A stretch of DNA of 64,000 bases from Roseicyclus amphidinii. GTDB taxonomy: Bacteria; Pseudomonadota; Alphaproteobacteria; Rhodobacterales; Rhodobacteraceae. Both the position numbers and the translations under genes were made by a program. Position 1 is the first letter of the stretch; every line of letters starts with the position of its first letter. The stretch is from NCBI RefSeq assembly GCF_030163755.1, contig NZ_JASJOE010000012.1, forward strand, positions 1 through 64,000. Direction: 5' to 3'. Positions 1 to 8,439 of the stretch are shown piece after piece. Under the pieces are notes generated by a model. The model saw nothing but the letters and a program-made list of their open reading frames with translations. It was not told where the DNA came from and made no database searches.

Positions 1-1161
1 ATGGCCGACGTAGTTCTCGGCCATGGCTTTCTGGGCGGCCTTATTGGACCGCAGGAACTCCAGATCGGCGAGCTGCATCTTGATGTCGAAGGCGCTCTGG
101 TCGGGATAGCGGTGCATCATCGACGAGAACCACCAGCTGAACCGCTCGGTTTTCCAGACCCGCTTGAGGGCCTTCTCGGAATAGCTGTCGATGCCGTCGG
201 TTGCGCCGGTCTCGTAGTAGTCGCGCAACCCGGTGTAGAGGTAGTGGACATCCGAGGCGGCCGTGTTGAGACCCTTGGCACCGGTCGGCGGCACGATATG
301 CGCGGCGTCGCCACACAGGAACAGCCGGCCCCAGCGCATCGGTTCGGTGACGAAGGACCGCAGCGGCGCGATGGATTTCTCGATGGACGGCCCCGTCACC
401 AGCGTCTCGGCCTGGTCGGCCGGGATGCGGCGCTTGAGCTCCTGCCAGAAGGCGTCATCGGTCCAGTCCTCGGGTTTGTCGCTGAGCGAGCACTGGATGT
501 AGTAGCGGCTGAGCGTCGCGTTGCGCATCGAACACAGGGCGAAGCCGCGCTCGGAATTGGCATAGATCAGCTCGTGGTTGACGGGCGGCGTTTCGCTCAG
601 GATGCCCAGCCAGCCGAAGGGATAGACCTTTTCGTATTCCCGCCGCACGTCCCGCGGGATGGTCTGCCGGCTGACACCGTGGAAGCCGTCGCATCCGGCG
701 ACGAAGTCGCAGTCGATGCGGCGCGGTTCGCCCTCGCGCGTGTAGGTGACGAAGGGGGCCTCGGTGTCGGCGTCATGGATGACGACATCCTCGACTTCGA
801 ACTCGATCTTGCCGTCCCCGGCCTCGCGCGCGGCGTAGAGGTCGCGGGTCACCTCGGTCTGGCCGTAGACGATGACCGGTGTGCCGGTGTGTTCGGTGAA
901 GTCGATGCGGAACATCTCGTCGCCATAGGAGATGAGCGTGCCGTCGTGAACGTAACCCTCGGCGTGCAGGCGGTCGGCGCACCCGGCCTCTTCCAGCAAC
1001 CGCACGAGACCCTGTTCGAGAACGCCGGCGCGGATGCGACCAAGCACGTAATCCTTGGTCTTGCGTTCCAGCACGATGCTGTCGATCCCGCGCGTCGCCA
1101 GCAGTTGCGACAGAAGAAGGCCGGACGGTCCGCCGCCGATGATTACGACCTGGGTTTTCAT
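1..1161 (-). CDS. pobA: 4-hydroxybenzoate 3-monooxygenase (PobA), 3' end cut by window edge
   Basis: Class A flavoprotein that hydroxylates 4-hydroxybenzoate to protocatechuate with NADPH and O2 in the cytoplasm. The reading frame from the ATG at 1161 gives 387 residues before the window edge, a few short of the usual 390 or so. An N-terminal dinucleotide-binding motif GGGPSG lies at residues 9-14. The DG motif CDGFHG is near residue 157, and the second FAD motif GDAAH, followed by PPTGAKGLN, is near residue 285. The substrate-site residues known from Pseudomonas PobA are recognisable: Ser and Arg in CSMR, and Pro-Thr in PPTG. It is divergent from a LysR regulator 95 bp away, the usual arrangement for pob/pca genes in roseobacters. 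Protocatechuate ring-cleavage (pca) genes are not in the window. Confidence 0.93.
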   Translation of the reverse strand, partial: MKTQVVIIGGGPSGLLLSQLLATRGIDSIVLERKTKDYVLGRIRAGVLEQGLVRLLEEAGCADRLHAEGYVHDGTLISYGDEMFRIDFTEHTGTPVIVYGQTEVTRDLYAAREAGDGKIEFEVEDVVIHDADTEAPFVTYTREGEPRRIDCDFVAGCDGFHGVSRQTIPRDVRREYEKVYPFGWLGILSETPPVNHELIYANSERGFALCSMRNATLSRYYIQCSLSDKPEDWTDDAFWQELKRRIPADQAETLVTGPSIEKSIAPLRSFVTEPMRWGRLFLCGDAAHIVPPTGAKGLNTAASDVHYLYTGLRDYYETGATDGIDSYSEKALKRVWKTERFSWWFSSMMHRYPDQSAFDIKMQLADLEFLRSNKAAQKAMAENYVGH

Positions 1162-1256
1162 GTGATCCTCTTCGAAACGGTCCACGCATGATCCCATATT
1201 GAAAAGAGCAACAAAAATGAGAAAAATGCGAAGACACTTTCCAAATCGAGAAAGCA
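1162..1256. promoter_or_regulatory. Divergent pobA / LysR intergenic region
   Basis: This 95-bp, locally A-rich gap separates two divergent genes, so it must hold both promoters and the operator of the LysR protein. A short dyad CTTTC-N8-GAAAG at 1237-1254 fits the loose T-N11-A pattern of LysR sites, but it also overlaps the ribosome-binding region of the regulator. The ATAACC-N4-GGTTAA box described for PcaQ was not seen, which leans towards a PobR-like role. This is inference from position and weak symmetry only. Confidence 0.35.
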
Positions 1257-2171
1257 ATGGATCGTCGCATCAAGTTCCGGCATCTCGATGCCTTCAGCGC
1301 AATCGCGCGGGCGGGCAGCCTGAAACAGGCCGCCGACGCGTTGCACCTGTCACAGCCCTCGATCTCGAAGACGCTCAAGGAGCTCGAAGAGATCGTCGGC
1401 GCCTCCCTGATGGAGCGGGATCGCGCGGGTGCGAAGCTCACCCAGGAGGGCGAGGTCTTCCTGCAGTTCGCCGAGCAATGCACGGCCGCGCTGCGGCATG
1501 GACTGCGCAGCGTGCGCTCGGGCGGGGCGGCGGCGGCCCATCTGAAGGTCGGGGTCCTGCCGAGTGTCGCCTCCAGCCTGTTGCCCGGCGCGGCGAGCGC
1601 ATTTGCCGCGCAGAACCCCGATACGCTTCTGGAAATCCACGAAGGTCCGCATCATGACCTGACCTCTCGGCTCAGGGCCGGTCGGCTCGATCTCGTGGTG
1701 GGGCGGCTCGGACGCCCCGAGACCATGCAGGGCCTTGTGTTCCGGCAGCTCTACACCGAGGAAGTGGTCGTGGTCGCCGCCCCCGGCAGCCCGGCGGCGA
1801 CGGTTCGCAGCTTCGAGGACATCGACGCGTTCCGCGTTCTCTACCCGCCCTCCGACTCCGCCATCCGCCCGCTCGTGGCGCGGATGCTGATCGCGCAGGG
1901 TGTGCCGCTGTTCCGGAACCGGATCGAAACCGCCTCGGCCGCGGTCGGACGTGCCCTGACGCTCGCCGATCCCGGAACGGTCTGGGTGATCAGCCGCGGT
2001 GTCGTTGACCGGGACATTGCCGAGAACCGCTTGGTTCAACTGGACATCGATACCGGGCCGACGATGGGGGCCGTCGGCGTGATGAGCCTTGCCGACGAGG
2101 TCCCCACACCGGCCAGCCGCGCCTTCGGCATCGCCCTGGGCAGGGCCGCGAAGCTGCGCAGGGCGGTGTGA
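1257..2171 (+). CDS. LysR-type regulator, PcaQ/PobR-like
   Basis: Transcription factor of 304 residues, the normal LysR length. The N-terminal winged helix-turn-helix (about residues 5-65) has the typical pattern FSAIARAGSLKQAADALHLS followed by QPSISKTLKELE. A periplasmic-binding-protein-like effector domain (about 90-295) follows. Divergence from pobA suggests it controls 4-hydroxybenzoate conversion with a small aromatic acid or lactone as inducer. Its N-terminus resembles PcaQ proteins (K/R-FRHL start), but no pca genes or PcaQ box lie nearby, so PobR-like or PcaQ-like cannot be separated here. The ATG at 1257 follows GAGAAAGCA, a weak but usable ribosome-binding site. Confidence 0.82.
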   Translation: MDRRIKFRHLDAFSAIARAGSLKQAADALHLSQPSISKTLKELEEIVGASLMERDRAGAKLTQEGEVFLQFAEQCTAALRHGLRSVRSGGAAAAHLKVGVLPSVASSLLPGAASAFAAQNPDTLLEIHEGPHHDLTSRLRAGRLDLVVGRLGRPETMQGLVFRQLYTEEVVVVAAPGSPAATVRSFEDIDAFRVLYPPSDSAIRPLVARMLIAQGVPLFRNRIETASAAVGRALTLADPGTVWVISRGVVDRDIAENRLVQLDIDTGPTMGAVGVMSLADEVPTPASRAFGIALGRAAKLRRAV

Positions 2172-2268
2172 CGCCGGACGACGCCGAAATCGTCCGGCCG
2201 TCCGGGTGGCTCGCTTGGGGTGCGGGGCGCGGTTCCGGGTGCATATGCCACCGCGCGGACCTCGGGGG

Positions 2269-2712
2269 TCACTCCATCGGCATGGGGTCGAACATCGGCA
2301 GACCCGAGGCGGTCTCCAGCACCTCCTCCTGCATGACATCCCAGTGTTCCACGATCAGCCCGTCCTCGACGCGGAAGATGTCCACGACGATCAGGGGCGT
2401 CGGGCCGATCCCGCTGTAGCGGGCATGGATGGCGACCAGGTCGCCCTCGGCGATGACCATGCCGATTTCATAGGTGAACTCGGCAGGCAGGTTGGCGAAA
2501 AGCCCCCGGATGACATCGCGGCCCGAGGGGAACATGGGATTTCGCTGGGCGTAATCCTCGGCCCAGTAGCGGTCGATGGCGGTCAGGTCGCGCTCGATGA
2601 AAAGCTCGGTCACCGCGTTCACCACGAAATCGCGGGTCTGCGCATCGGCGCTGGCCGCGCCGGGCGCAAGACAGATCGCGGTGACCGCGAGGGAGGCGAG
2701 GGTGGTCTTCAT
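2269..2712 (-). CDS. Secreted SnoaL-like / NTF2-fold protein
   Basis: A 147-residue protein with a clear Sec signal peptide (about residues 1-22, ending ASADA) and a mature SnoaL-like alpha+beta barrel domain. The region from DLTAIDRYWAEDYAQRNP through VDIFRVEDGLIVEHWDV is characteristic of the SnoaL-like polyketide-cyclase/ester-cyclase group. The start at 2712 is chosen because it gives the signal peptide directly; upstream in-frame sequence is not conserved-looking. It lies 59 bp downstream of the amidohydrolase on the same strand and probably belongs to that transcript. Its substrate is unknown; a periplasmic role with aromatic ligands is only suggested by context. Confidence 0.75.
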   Translation of the reverse strand: MKTTLASLAVTAICLAPGAASADAQTRDFVVNAVTELFIERDLTAIDRYWAEDYAQRNPMFPSGRDVIRGLFANLPAEFTYEIGMVIAEGDLVAIHARYSGIGPTPLIVVDIFRVEDGLIVEHWDVMQEEVLETASGLPMFDPMPME

Positions 2713-2771
2713 GACGGGTGCTCCGGGGTTGGGGTCGGTTGCGCCGGGCCGATCCGGCGGGGCAGGGGCCG

Positions 2772-3662
2772 CTACTGCGCCGTCACGCCCAGCAGGCGCA
2801 TGGCGTTTTCCTTGAGGATCAGCGGGCGCACCTCGTCCTTGAAGGGGGCGGCCTCGAAATCGGCGAGCCAGCGGTCGGGCGTGATCGCGGGCCAGTCCGA
2901 GCCGAAGAGCATCTTTTTCTTCAGCATCGAATTGGCGTAGCGGATGAAGATCTCGGGGAAGTATTTCGGCGACCATCCCGACATGTCGTAATAGACGTTG
3001 GGTTTGTGCAGCGCGACCGACAGCCCCTCCTCGGTCCATGGGAAAGAGGGGTGGGCCATGACGATCCGGAGGTCGGGGAAATCGACGGCCACGTCGTCGA
3101 GATGCATCGGGTTGGAATATTTCAGCCGCATCCCCATGCCGCCGCGCATCCCCGAGCCGACGCCGGTCTGGCCGGTGTGAAACAGCGCGATGGCGCCTTC
3201 CTCGGCGATGGCCTCGAGCAGGACGTAGCAGGCCTCGCGGTCGTTGGGGTAGAAGCCCTGCATGGTGGGGTGGAACTTGAAACCCTTCACGCCGAACTCG
3301 CGGACCAGCCGCCGCGCCTCGCGCGCGCCCGCGCGGCCCTTGTGGGGGTCGATCGAGGCGAAGGGGATCAGGATGTCGTCATTCTCGGCACAAAGCTGGG
3401 CGACCTCCTCGTTGGAGTAGCGGCGAAAGCCGGTCTCGCGCTCGCCATCCACGGGAAAGATCACCGCGGCGATGTTGCGCTCGCGGTAATAGGCGGCGGT
3501 CTGGGGGACGGTCGGCAACATGCCGTCGACGCCTGCGGGGTTGCGGAAATAGGCGGCCATGCCGGCCTGGAACTCGTTGTAGCCGTCGTCACGACAGGCG
3601 TTGCAGGGTTCCTCGGCATGGGTGTGGAAATCGATCGCCTTGATCTTGGAAAAGTCTACCAT
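2772..3662 (-). CDS. Amidohydrolase family protein (ACMSD/LigW-like TIM barrel)
   Basis: A 296-residue metal-dependent TIM-barrel protein of the amidohydrolase_2 family. Visible metal-site and barrel motifs are DFHTH (about residue 11), KFHPTMQGFYP (about 150), FHTGQTG (about 182), MAHPSFPW (about 222) and FGSDWP (about 270, carrying the conserved catalytic Asp). Family members include hydrolases and non-oxidative decarboxylases of aromatic and ring-cleavage acids. It lies between fcs and the SnoaL-like gene on the same strand, 70 bp downstream of fcs, so it is probably part of hydroxycinnamate metabolism. The exact reaction cannot be read from sequence. Confidence 0.85.
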   Translation of the reverse strand: MVDFSKIKAIDFHTHAEEPCNACRDDGYNEFQAGMAAYFRNPAGVDGMLPTVPQTAAYYRERNIAAVIFPVDGERETGFRRYSNEEVAQLCAENDDILIPFASIDPHKGRAGAREARRLVREFGVKGFKFHPTMQGFYPNDREACYVLLEAIAEEGAIALFHTGQTGVGSGMRGGMGMRLKYSNPMHLDDVAVDFPDLRIVMAHPSFPWTEEGLSVALHKPNVYYDMSGWSPKYFPEIFIRYANSMLKKKMLFGSDWPAITPDRWLADFEAAPFKDEVRPLILKENAMRLLGVTAQ

Positions 3663-3732
3663 CCTGTGGTCCCTCGTTGGTTGCGGTGCCCGTCTTGCAG
3701 GTCGAAGACCGGGTGGTGTGCGTCGTGATCCG

Positions 3733-5517
3733 TCAGACCGTGATGATGCCCGGCCCGCCCGCGTAAAGCGCTGTGATCAGCTCCTGGTTGCCTGCGCGCA
3801 TGGCGCGCTGGTTGAGCGAGCCTTTCTCGGTGATCTCGCCCAGCTCGAAACTGGGCGCGCGGGGCAGGATGGCTGCGCGACGGACCCGGCTGGCCGATCC
3901 GGTCGCGGCTTTTGCCGCCTGCGTCAGCGCCTGGGTCAGGGCGGCCTGCCGCTCGGCCTCGGGCATGGCCTGCGCCCGGTCCGACAAGAGCAACAGCGCG
4001 CCCAGCTGCGCCTCGTTCTCGCCCACGATCACCGCGTCGCGCACAAGCCCGCCCATCGCATCGACCAGCGCCGCGCGCACCGCGCCCACCGCGACCCATG
4101 TTCCGGTGTTCAGCTTGAAATTCTCGGCCACCCGCCCGTCGAAGAAGAACCCTTTCGAGAAATCCTCCGGATCGGCCGGGCGCAGCGCGTCGCCCATGCA
4201 ATAGAACCCCTCTTCATCGAAGGCCTCGGCGGTCCTGGCCGGGTCACCGAAATAGCCGGGCGTGATCGTCGGCCCCTTCAGGCGCAGCTCCATCTTGCCG
4301 CCGGTGGGCACCAGTTTCATCGTCAGCCCGCGCGACGGGACGCCCACGTTGCCCGCCTTGTCCTGCACCTCGGTGCAGGCGAGCGCGAAGGGTGCCGTTT
4401 CGGTCGCGCCGAGGCCCGTGGCCAGCAGCACCTCGCGGCCCGTGGTCCTGACCGACAGGCGGCGCAGCGCGTCCCATGTGTGCTGCGCCATGCCCGCACC
4501 GGCGTAGAACATCATGCCCAGGTTGCCGAAGAAGGTCTGCGCCAGCGTGGCGTCGGCCTCCAGCGCCTCGACCAGCATGTCCCAGCCGACGGGCACGTTG
4601 AAATACCAGGTGCATTGCACCTCGCGCAGGTTGCGCAGGGTTTCTTCGAACTTGCCGGGCACCGGGCGGCCGTCGTCGATGTAATAGGTGCCGCCGTTGG
4701 TCAGCACGAGATACGACACCTTGTTGCCCGCCGCGGTGTGGTTCCACGGGGCCCAGTCCAGCACCACGGGCGGCGCTTGCTCGAGGAACCGGTAGCAGTC
4801 GCGCACCATGGCCTGCATGGCGCAGATCATGGCGTTGGTGTTGATGACCGCCTTGGGCGCGCCGGTGGAGCCCGAGGTCAGCAGGTATTTCACCACCGTC
4901 TCGCCGGTCAGCCCCGCGCGGGCGCGATCCGCGAGCGCCGGGTCACCGCCCAGCAGGTCGTCGAAGGACAGTGCGCCTTCGGGCGGCCCGTTGCAGGTGA
5001 TCACCGCGCGCCCCGGTGCGGCGATGGAGGCGAAGGCGGCGGCGAACGCCGCGCCATCCTCGGCGAACAATGCGCCGGGGTGCAGGGTCGCCGCGATGTC
5101 CTTGAGCTTGCCGTGGTCCTTGGACACCAGCGAATAGGCCGGGGAGAGCGGCGCATAGGGGATACCGGTGTAGAAACACGCGGCCCCCAGGAGCGCATGT
5201 TCGAGGCTGTTTTCGGACAGGATCAGGAGCGGCCTGTCCGGCCCCAGCCCCATCGCCAGCAGCGCGCCGCCGATCGCCCTCGCCTTGGTGCGGGCCTCGG
5301 CGTAGCTGATGCGCTGCCAGTCGCCGCCGTTGCGCCGCCGCGCGATCCATGTCCGCTCGGGCGCGGCATCGGCCCATCTGTCGAGGTAATCGGCCAGCGT
5401 GGGAAGAAAGGCGGGCAGGGCACCCACCTGCGACATCAGGATGGTGCCGTCGTCCCGGTGGTCATAGGTGAATTCGGGCTGCCAGAAATCGGCCCGGCCG
5501 AGGCTGGTGGGTGTCAT
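3733..5517 (-). CDS. fcs: Feruloyl-CoA synthetase (AMP-forming)
   Basis: Adenylate-forming enzyme of 594 residues that would activate ferulate, p-coumarate or caffeate to the CoA thioester using ATP. The P-loop-like signature LLTSGSTGAPKAVI lies near residue 205. An adenine-binding motif ATGLGATETAP lies near 360 and the hinge region FFFDGRVAENFKLNTG near 455. The ATG at 5517 starts MTPTSLGRADFW; the frame is open further upstream, but that extra stretch is low-complexity and overlaps the operator region. It is divergent from marR, and a crotonase and TRAP transporter follow marR on the same strand as fcs. The Fcs rather than p-coumarate-only assignment rests on overall similarity to FerA/Fcs proteins, so substrate range is open. 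Confidence 0.88.
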   Translation of the reverse strand: MTPTSLGRADFWQPEFTYDHRDDGTILMSQVGALPAFLPTLADYLDRWADAAPERTWIARRRNGGDWQRISYAEARTKARAIGGALLAMGLGPDRPLLILSENSLEHALLGAACFYTGIPYAPLSPAYSLVSKDHGKLKDIAATLHPGALFAEDGAAFAAAFASIAAPGRAVITCNGPPEGALSFDDLLGGDPALADRARAGLTGETVVKYLLTSGSTGAPKAVINTNAMICAMQAMVRDCYRFLEQAPPVVLDWAPWNHTAAGNKVSYLVLTNGGTYYIDDGRPVPGKFEETLRNLREVQCTWYFNVPVGWDMLVEALEADATLAQTFFGNLGMMFYAGAGMAQHTWDALRRLSVRTTGREVLLATGLGATETAPFALACTEVQDKAGNVGVPSRGLTMKLVPTGGKMELRLKGPTITPGYFGDPARTAEAFDEEGFYCMGDALRPADPEDFSKGFFFDGRVAENFKLNTGTWVAVGAVRAALVDAMGGLVRDAVIVGENEAQLGALLLLSDRAQAMPEAERQAALTQALTQAAKAATGSASRVRRAAILPRAPSFELGEITEKGSLNQRAMRAGNQELITALYAGGPGIITV

Positions 5518-5740
5518 TTGCCCTGGCCCCCGGTTGGAGCGGTGCCGGGCGCTGTGCGCCGGAACGCTGGATGGTTGCCGCCGTCGGCCAATTGGTGTGG
5601 CCGGAGCGCGGATGTTGCCACCGCCGCTCGCGCCCCCGATACCTTTGCGCCTTGGGGCACGATGGCACCCAGCCCGGTCCGATACTGCACGCGTCCCTCC
5701 CTCGTGCTGCATGCTTTCGCATGTCACCATATCCAATTAT

Positions 5741-5762
5741 GTTCAAAAGGTGAACTGTTTTG
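5741..5762. promoter_or_regulatory. Probable MarR operator upstream of fcs (site 1)
   Basis: A perfect inverted repeat GTTCA-AAAGG-TGAAC at 5741-5755 is followed directly by TGTTTTG. The same 22-bp layout recurs at 10379-10400 ahead of the crotonase gene (17 of 22 positions identical by eye), and its 15-bp core recurs at 5848-5862 near marR. Recurrence at three promoters of one module supports a binding site for the adjacent MarR protein. The rest of the 389-bp fcs/marR gap (5518-5906) holds no gene that I can support. Confidence 0.6.
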
Positions 5763-5847
5763 TTGGTTAGCAACCACGGGGGTTTCGGATCGCTCTTCGG
5801 GGCCGCTTCCGGGCTTGGTCCCCTTGGACGCGGCGAGCGGATTGATT

Positions 5848-5862
5848 GTTTCAACGGTTAAC
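5848..5862. promoter_or_regulatory. Probable MarR operator upstream of marR (site 2)
   Basis: The 15-bp GTTTCAACGGTTAAC matches the fcs site at 11 of 15 positions and keeps the GTT-N9-AAC frame. It is embedded in a wider dyad ATTGTT-N9-AACAAT at 5845-5865. It sits 44 bp before the marR start codon, a suitable place for autoregulation. Confidence 0.55.
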
Positions 5863-5906
5863 AATATAGACTGAAGGGACTGTTCCGTCCATGAAGGAGA
5901 GGCCGC

Positions 5907-6380
5907 ATGGCACGCGCGACCGCGACACCGTCACCCGGCATCCTGCCGCCCGATGAGCATGCCGACCTCGAGGATTTCGTCGGCTACAACCTCAAGCGGG
6001 CCTATGTCATCGTGGATGCCGATTTTCGCCGCGCCCTCGGCGAGGATGGCCTTGCGCCGCGGGTGTTCTCGGCGTTGTCGCTGATCGTGCACACGCCGGG
6101 CATCACGCAAAGCGACCTCGCCCGCAGGCTGGGGATCGAGCGTTCGGGGCTGGTCGCCATCGCCGACGAGCTTGAAGCCCGCGGCTTCGTGATGCGCAAA
6201 CCTGTGCCCGGTGACCGGCGGGTGCAGGCGCTGATGCCCTCTGCGGCGGGCAAGGCCGCCTATCTCGAGGCGCTGGAGACCGTGCGCGCGCATGAGGCGA
6301 GCCTGCTGGCAAGCCTGTCGAGCGACGAGGTCGAAACTCTCGTCGCCCTGCTCAAGAAGATCCGCCGGATCGGCGAGTGA
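5907..6380 (+). CDS. MarR-family repressor of the hydroxycinnamate module
   Basis: A 157-residue winged-helix regulator. The recognition segment reads TQSDLARRLGIERSGLVAIADELEARGFV (about residues 72-100; helix-turn-helix plus recognition helix), followed by the wing MRKPVPGDRRVQAL. MarR proteins beside fcs/couB genes (FerR/CouR type) repress hydroxycinnamate catabolism and release DNA on binding the CoA ester. That role is expected here because the gene is divergent from fcs and three related operator-like sites occur at the module promoters. The ribosome-binding site AAGGAGAGGCCGC precedes the ATG. Confidence 0.87.
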   Translation: MARATATPSPGILPPDEHADLEDFVGYNLKRAYVIVDADFRRALGEDGLAPRVFSALSLIVHTPGITQSDLARRLGIERSGLVAIADELEARGFVMRKPVPGDRRVQALMPSAAGKAAYLEALETVRAHEASLLASLSSDEVETLVALLKKIRRIGE

Positions 6381-6389
6381 CCGCCACAG

Positions 6390-6404
6390 CCCGGCGAGGC
6401 CGGG
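6390..6404. terminator. Short GC hairpin between convergent marR and dctM
   Basis: CCCGGC-GAG-GCCGGG forms a 6-bp GC stem just after the marR stop and before the convergent 3' end of dctM. There is no T-tract on either strand, so intrinsic termination is uncertain; position is the main argument. Confidence 0.35.
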
Positions 6405-6498
6405 CGATCCCCGCGCTCGGGCGCAGTCGCTGGCGCGCTGCAACGGCGTCGCGCAACAACGGGCATCCGGACCGGCGCCCCTTGTGGCGCGACATGCG

Positions 6499-7827
6499 CT
6501 ACAGCGCGTCGATCACCCAGACCAGCCAGAGCGTGACGGCGGGGAAAGCCGCAAGGAAGATCACCCGGACGATATCGGTCACCACGAAGGGCAGGGCACC
6601 CTTGTAGGTCTGCACGATGGGCGTGTCCCTTGCCATCGAGTTGATGATGAACAGGTTCATCCCCACCGGCGGCGTGATCAGTCCGACCTCGACCACGATC
6701 AGCACGAGAATGCCGAACCAGATGCCGAAATCGGCCGGGCTCATCCCGAAATCGAGCACCGACATGATCGGAAAGACGATCGGAACCGTCAGCAGCACCA
6801 TGGACAGGCTGTCCATGACGCAGCCGAAGACGAGATACATCAACAACACGAGGGTCAGGATGATCCACGGCGTGAAGCCCTGGTTGCCCACCCAGTCCGA
6901 CGCGATCTGCGGCAGTTGCGTGAGCGACAGGAAGTTGTTGTAGATCCCCGCGCCGAGGATGATCAGGAAGATCATGCCTGAGGCCGCGGCGGTGGACAGG
7001 ATGGCCTGCCGCAGCTTGCCCCAGGTCATCTCGCCCGTGGCCAGCGCCGCGATGCCGGTTCCGGCCGCCCCGACGGCCGCGGCCTCGGTGGGGGTGAAGA
7101 TGCCCGCGTAGATCCCGCCCACGACCACGACGAAGATCGTGACGACCGGCCACACCTTGCCAAGGGCGCGGATGCGCTCGCCCCATGGAACCCGGTCCTT
7201 CACGACGGCGCTGTTGGGGGCGACGCGCACCCAGATGGCGATCACGACCATGTAGCCGATGGCCGCGAGGATGCCGGGGATGAGGGCGGCGACGAAAAGC
7301 TTCTCGATGTTCTGCTCGGCGAGGATCGCGTAGATCACGAGGATCACGCTGGGCGGGATCAGGATGCCGAGCGTGCCGCCCGCCGCAAGCGCGCCGGTCG
7401 ACAGCGACCCCGGATAGCCGTAGCGGCGCAACTCGGGCAGGGCGACCTGGCCCATGGTCGAGGCCGTCGCCAGCGACGAGCCGCAGATCGCCCCGAAGCC
7501 CGCGCAAGCTCCGACGGCTGCCATGGCGACACCGCCCTTGCGGTGGCCCAGAAAGGTCTCGGCCGCGCCGAACAGCGCCCGCGACATGCCCGACAGCGTG
7601 GCGAACTGCCCCATCAGCAGGAACAGCGGGATGATCGAGAAGGAGTAGTTGGAAAAGGTGCCGTAGGTCAGCGTCTTGAGCTGGTTGAGCGTCATCATCG
7701 GGGTGCCGATCACCAGCCATGTGCCGCCGGCGCCGATGCCGATCATCGCCAGAGCGATGGGCATGCGCAGGAACACGAAGGCCAGCAGAAGCGGGAAGGA
7801 CCACAGGGCAAGTTCGATGTTTGTCAT
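6499..7827 (-). CDS. dctM: TRAP transporter large permease (DctM)
   Basis: A 442-residue polytopic inner-membrane protein with about 12 hydrophobic segments, the ion-coupled translocation subunit of a TRAP transporter. Typical DctM stretches are visible: GAICGSSLATASTMGQVALPELRRYGY, the GTLGILIPPS loop near residue 140 and GLITPPVGMNLFIINS near residue 385. The start at 7827 is favoured because the frame upstream overlaps dctQ and is non-hydrophobic. It is separated from dctQ by 8 bp and is the last gene of ech-dctP-dctQ-dctM. By context it imports a hydroxycinnamate or related aromatic acid. Confidence 0.92.
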   Translation of the reverse strand: MTNIELALWSFPLLLAFVFLRMPIALAMIGIGAGGTWLVIGTPMMTLNQLKTLTYGTFSNYSFSIIPLFLLMGQFATLSGMSRALFGAAETFLGHRKGGVAMAAVGACAGFGAICGSSLATASTMGQVALPELRRYGYPGSLSTGALAAGGTLGILIPPSVILVIYAILAEQNIEKLFVAALIPGILAAIGYMVVIAIWVRVAPNSAVVKDRVPWGERIRALGKVWPVVTIFVVVVGGIYAGIFTPTEAAAVGAAGTGIAALATGEMTWGKLRQAILSTAAASGMIFLIILGAGIYNNFLSLTQLPQIASDWVGNQGFTPWIILTLVLLMYLVFGCVMDSLSMVLLTVPIVFPIMSVLDFGMSPADFGIWFGILVLIVVEVGLITPPVGMNLFIINSMARDTPIVQTYKGALPFVVTDIVRVIFLAAFPAVTLWLVWVIDAL

Positions 7828-7835
7828 GATATGTC

Positions 7836-8348
7836 CTAGCCCGCGATCCCGGCGACGCGGCGCAGGGCACGCAGGACGCAGAAGACGGAGATGATGACGA
7901 AGCCGACGCCCCCGGCCAGGGCTGCGGCATAGCCCTGCCAGACGGGGATCTGTGCGATCAGCGTCACCTCGCCGAAAGACATCTTGTCCAGCATGCCCAG
8001 ATACAGCCGCCATGTCCCGACCACGGCGACGGCCAGCATGGCGATGTCGAACAGCAGGTCGAGCCCCTTGTTGGCCCAGCCCGGCATCGCCCCTTCCAGC
8101 AGGTCGACGCGGGCATTCGCCTCGGTCAGGTGGGCCCAGGGCAGAAAGGCGAAGATCGCGGCGGCCATGGCGATTTCGGTCATGTCGTAGATGCCGCGGA
8201 TCGGACCGATCCCGATGTCGAGCGGCACGAAGACGCGCCCGATGATCGACACGCAGGTCAGCACGACCAGGCACAACAGCACGCCGCCGCCCGCAAGCGC
8301 CAGCAGCGTCGCAATGCCATGGGCGATCCGGTTCAGCAGCCCGTACAT
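7836..8348 (-). CDS. dctQ: TRAP transporter small permease (DctQ)
   Basis: A 170-residue membrane protein with four predicted transmembrane segments (about residues 15-37, 52-72, 93-112 and 137-160), the size and topology of DctQ subunits. The motif SIIGRVF after the first segment is typical. It pairs with DctM to form the membrane part of the transporter and lies between dctP and dctM in one transcript. Confidence 0.9.
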   Translation of the reverse strand: MYGLLNRIAHGIATLLALAGGGVLLCLVVLTCVSIIGRVFVPLDIGIGPIRGIYDMTEIAMAAAIFAFLPWAHLTEANARVDLLEGAMPGWANKGLDLLFDIAMLAVAVVGTWRLYLGMLDKMSFGEVTLIAQIPVWQGYAAALAGGVGFVIISVFCVLRALRRVAGIAG

Positions 8349-8439
8349 GAGCGTCCCTCTCGGTTGAAGGGTGTCGCGTTGGAAAGCCGGGGGCGCCGGA
8401 ACGGTGGCGCCCCCGTCATGCGAAGCAGGCGGGGCTGTC

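Noticed and set aside
1-1191. Long plus-strand frame (396 codons) opposite pobA
   Set aside because: Antisense shadow of a clearly recognisable PobA; high-GC codon bias creates long open antisense frames, and the translated product has no family features.
3601-5874. 757-codon plus-strand frame opposite fcs
   Set aside because: Shadow of fcs, rich in Arg, Gly, His and Gln, and crosses the fcs start and the operator region; fcs motifs are unambiguous.
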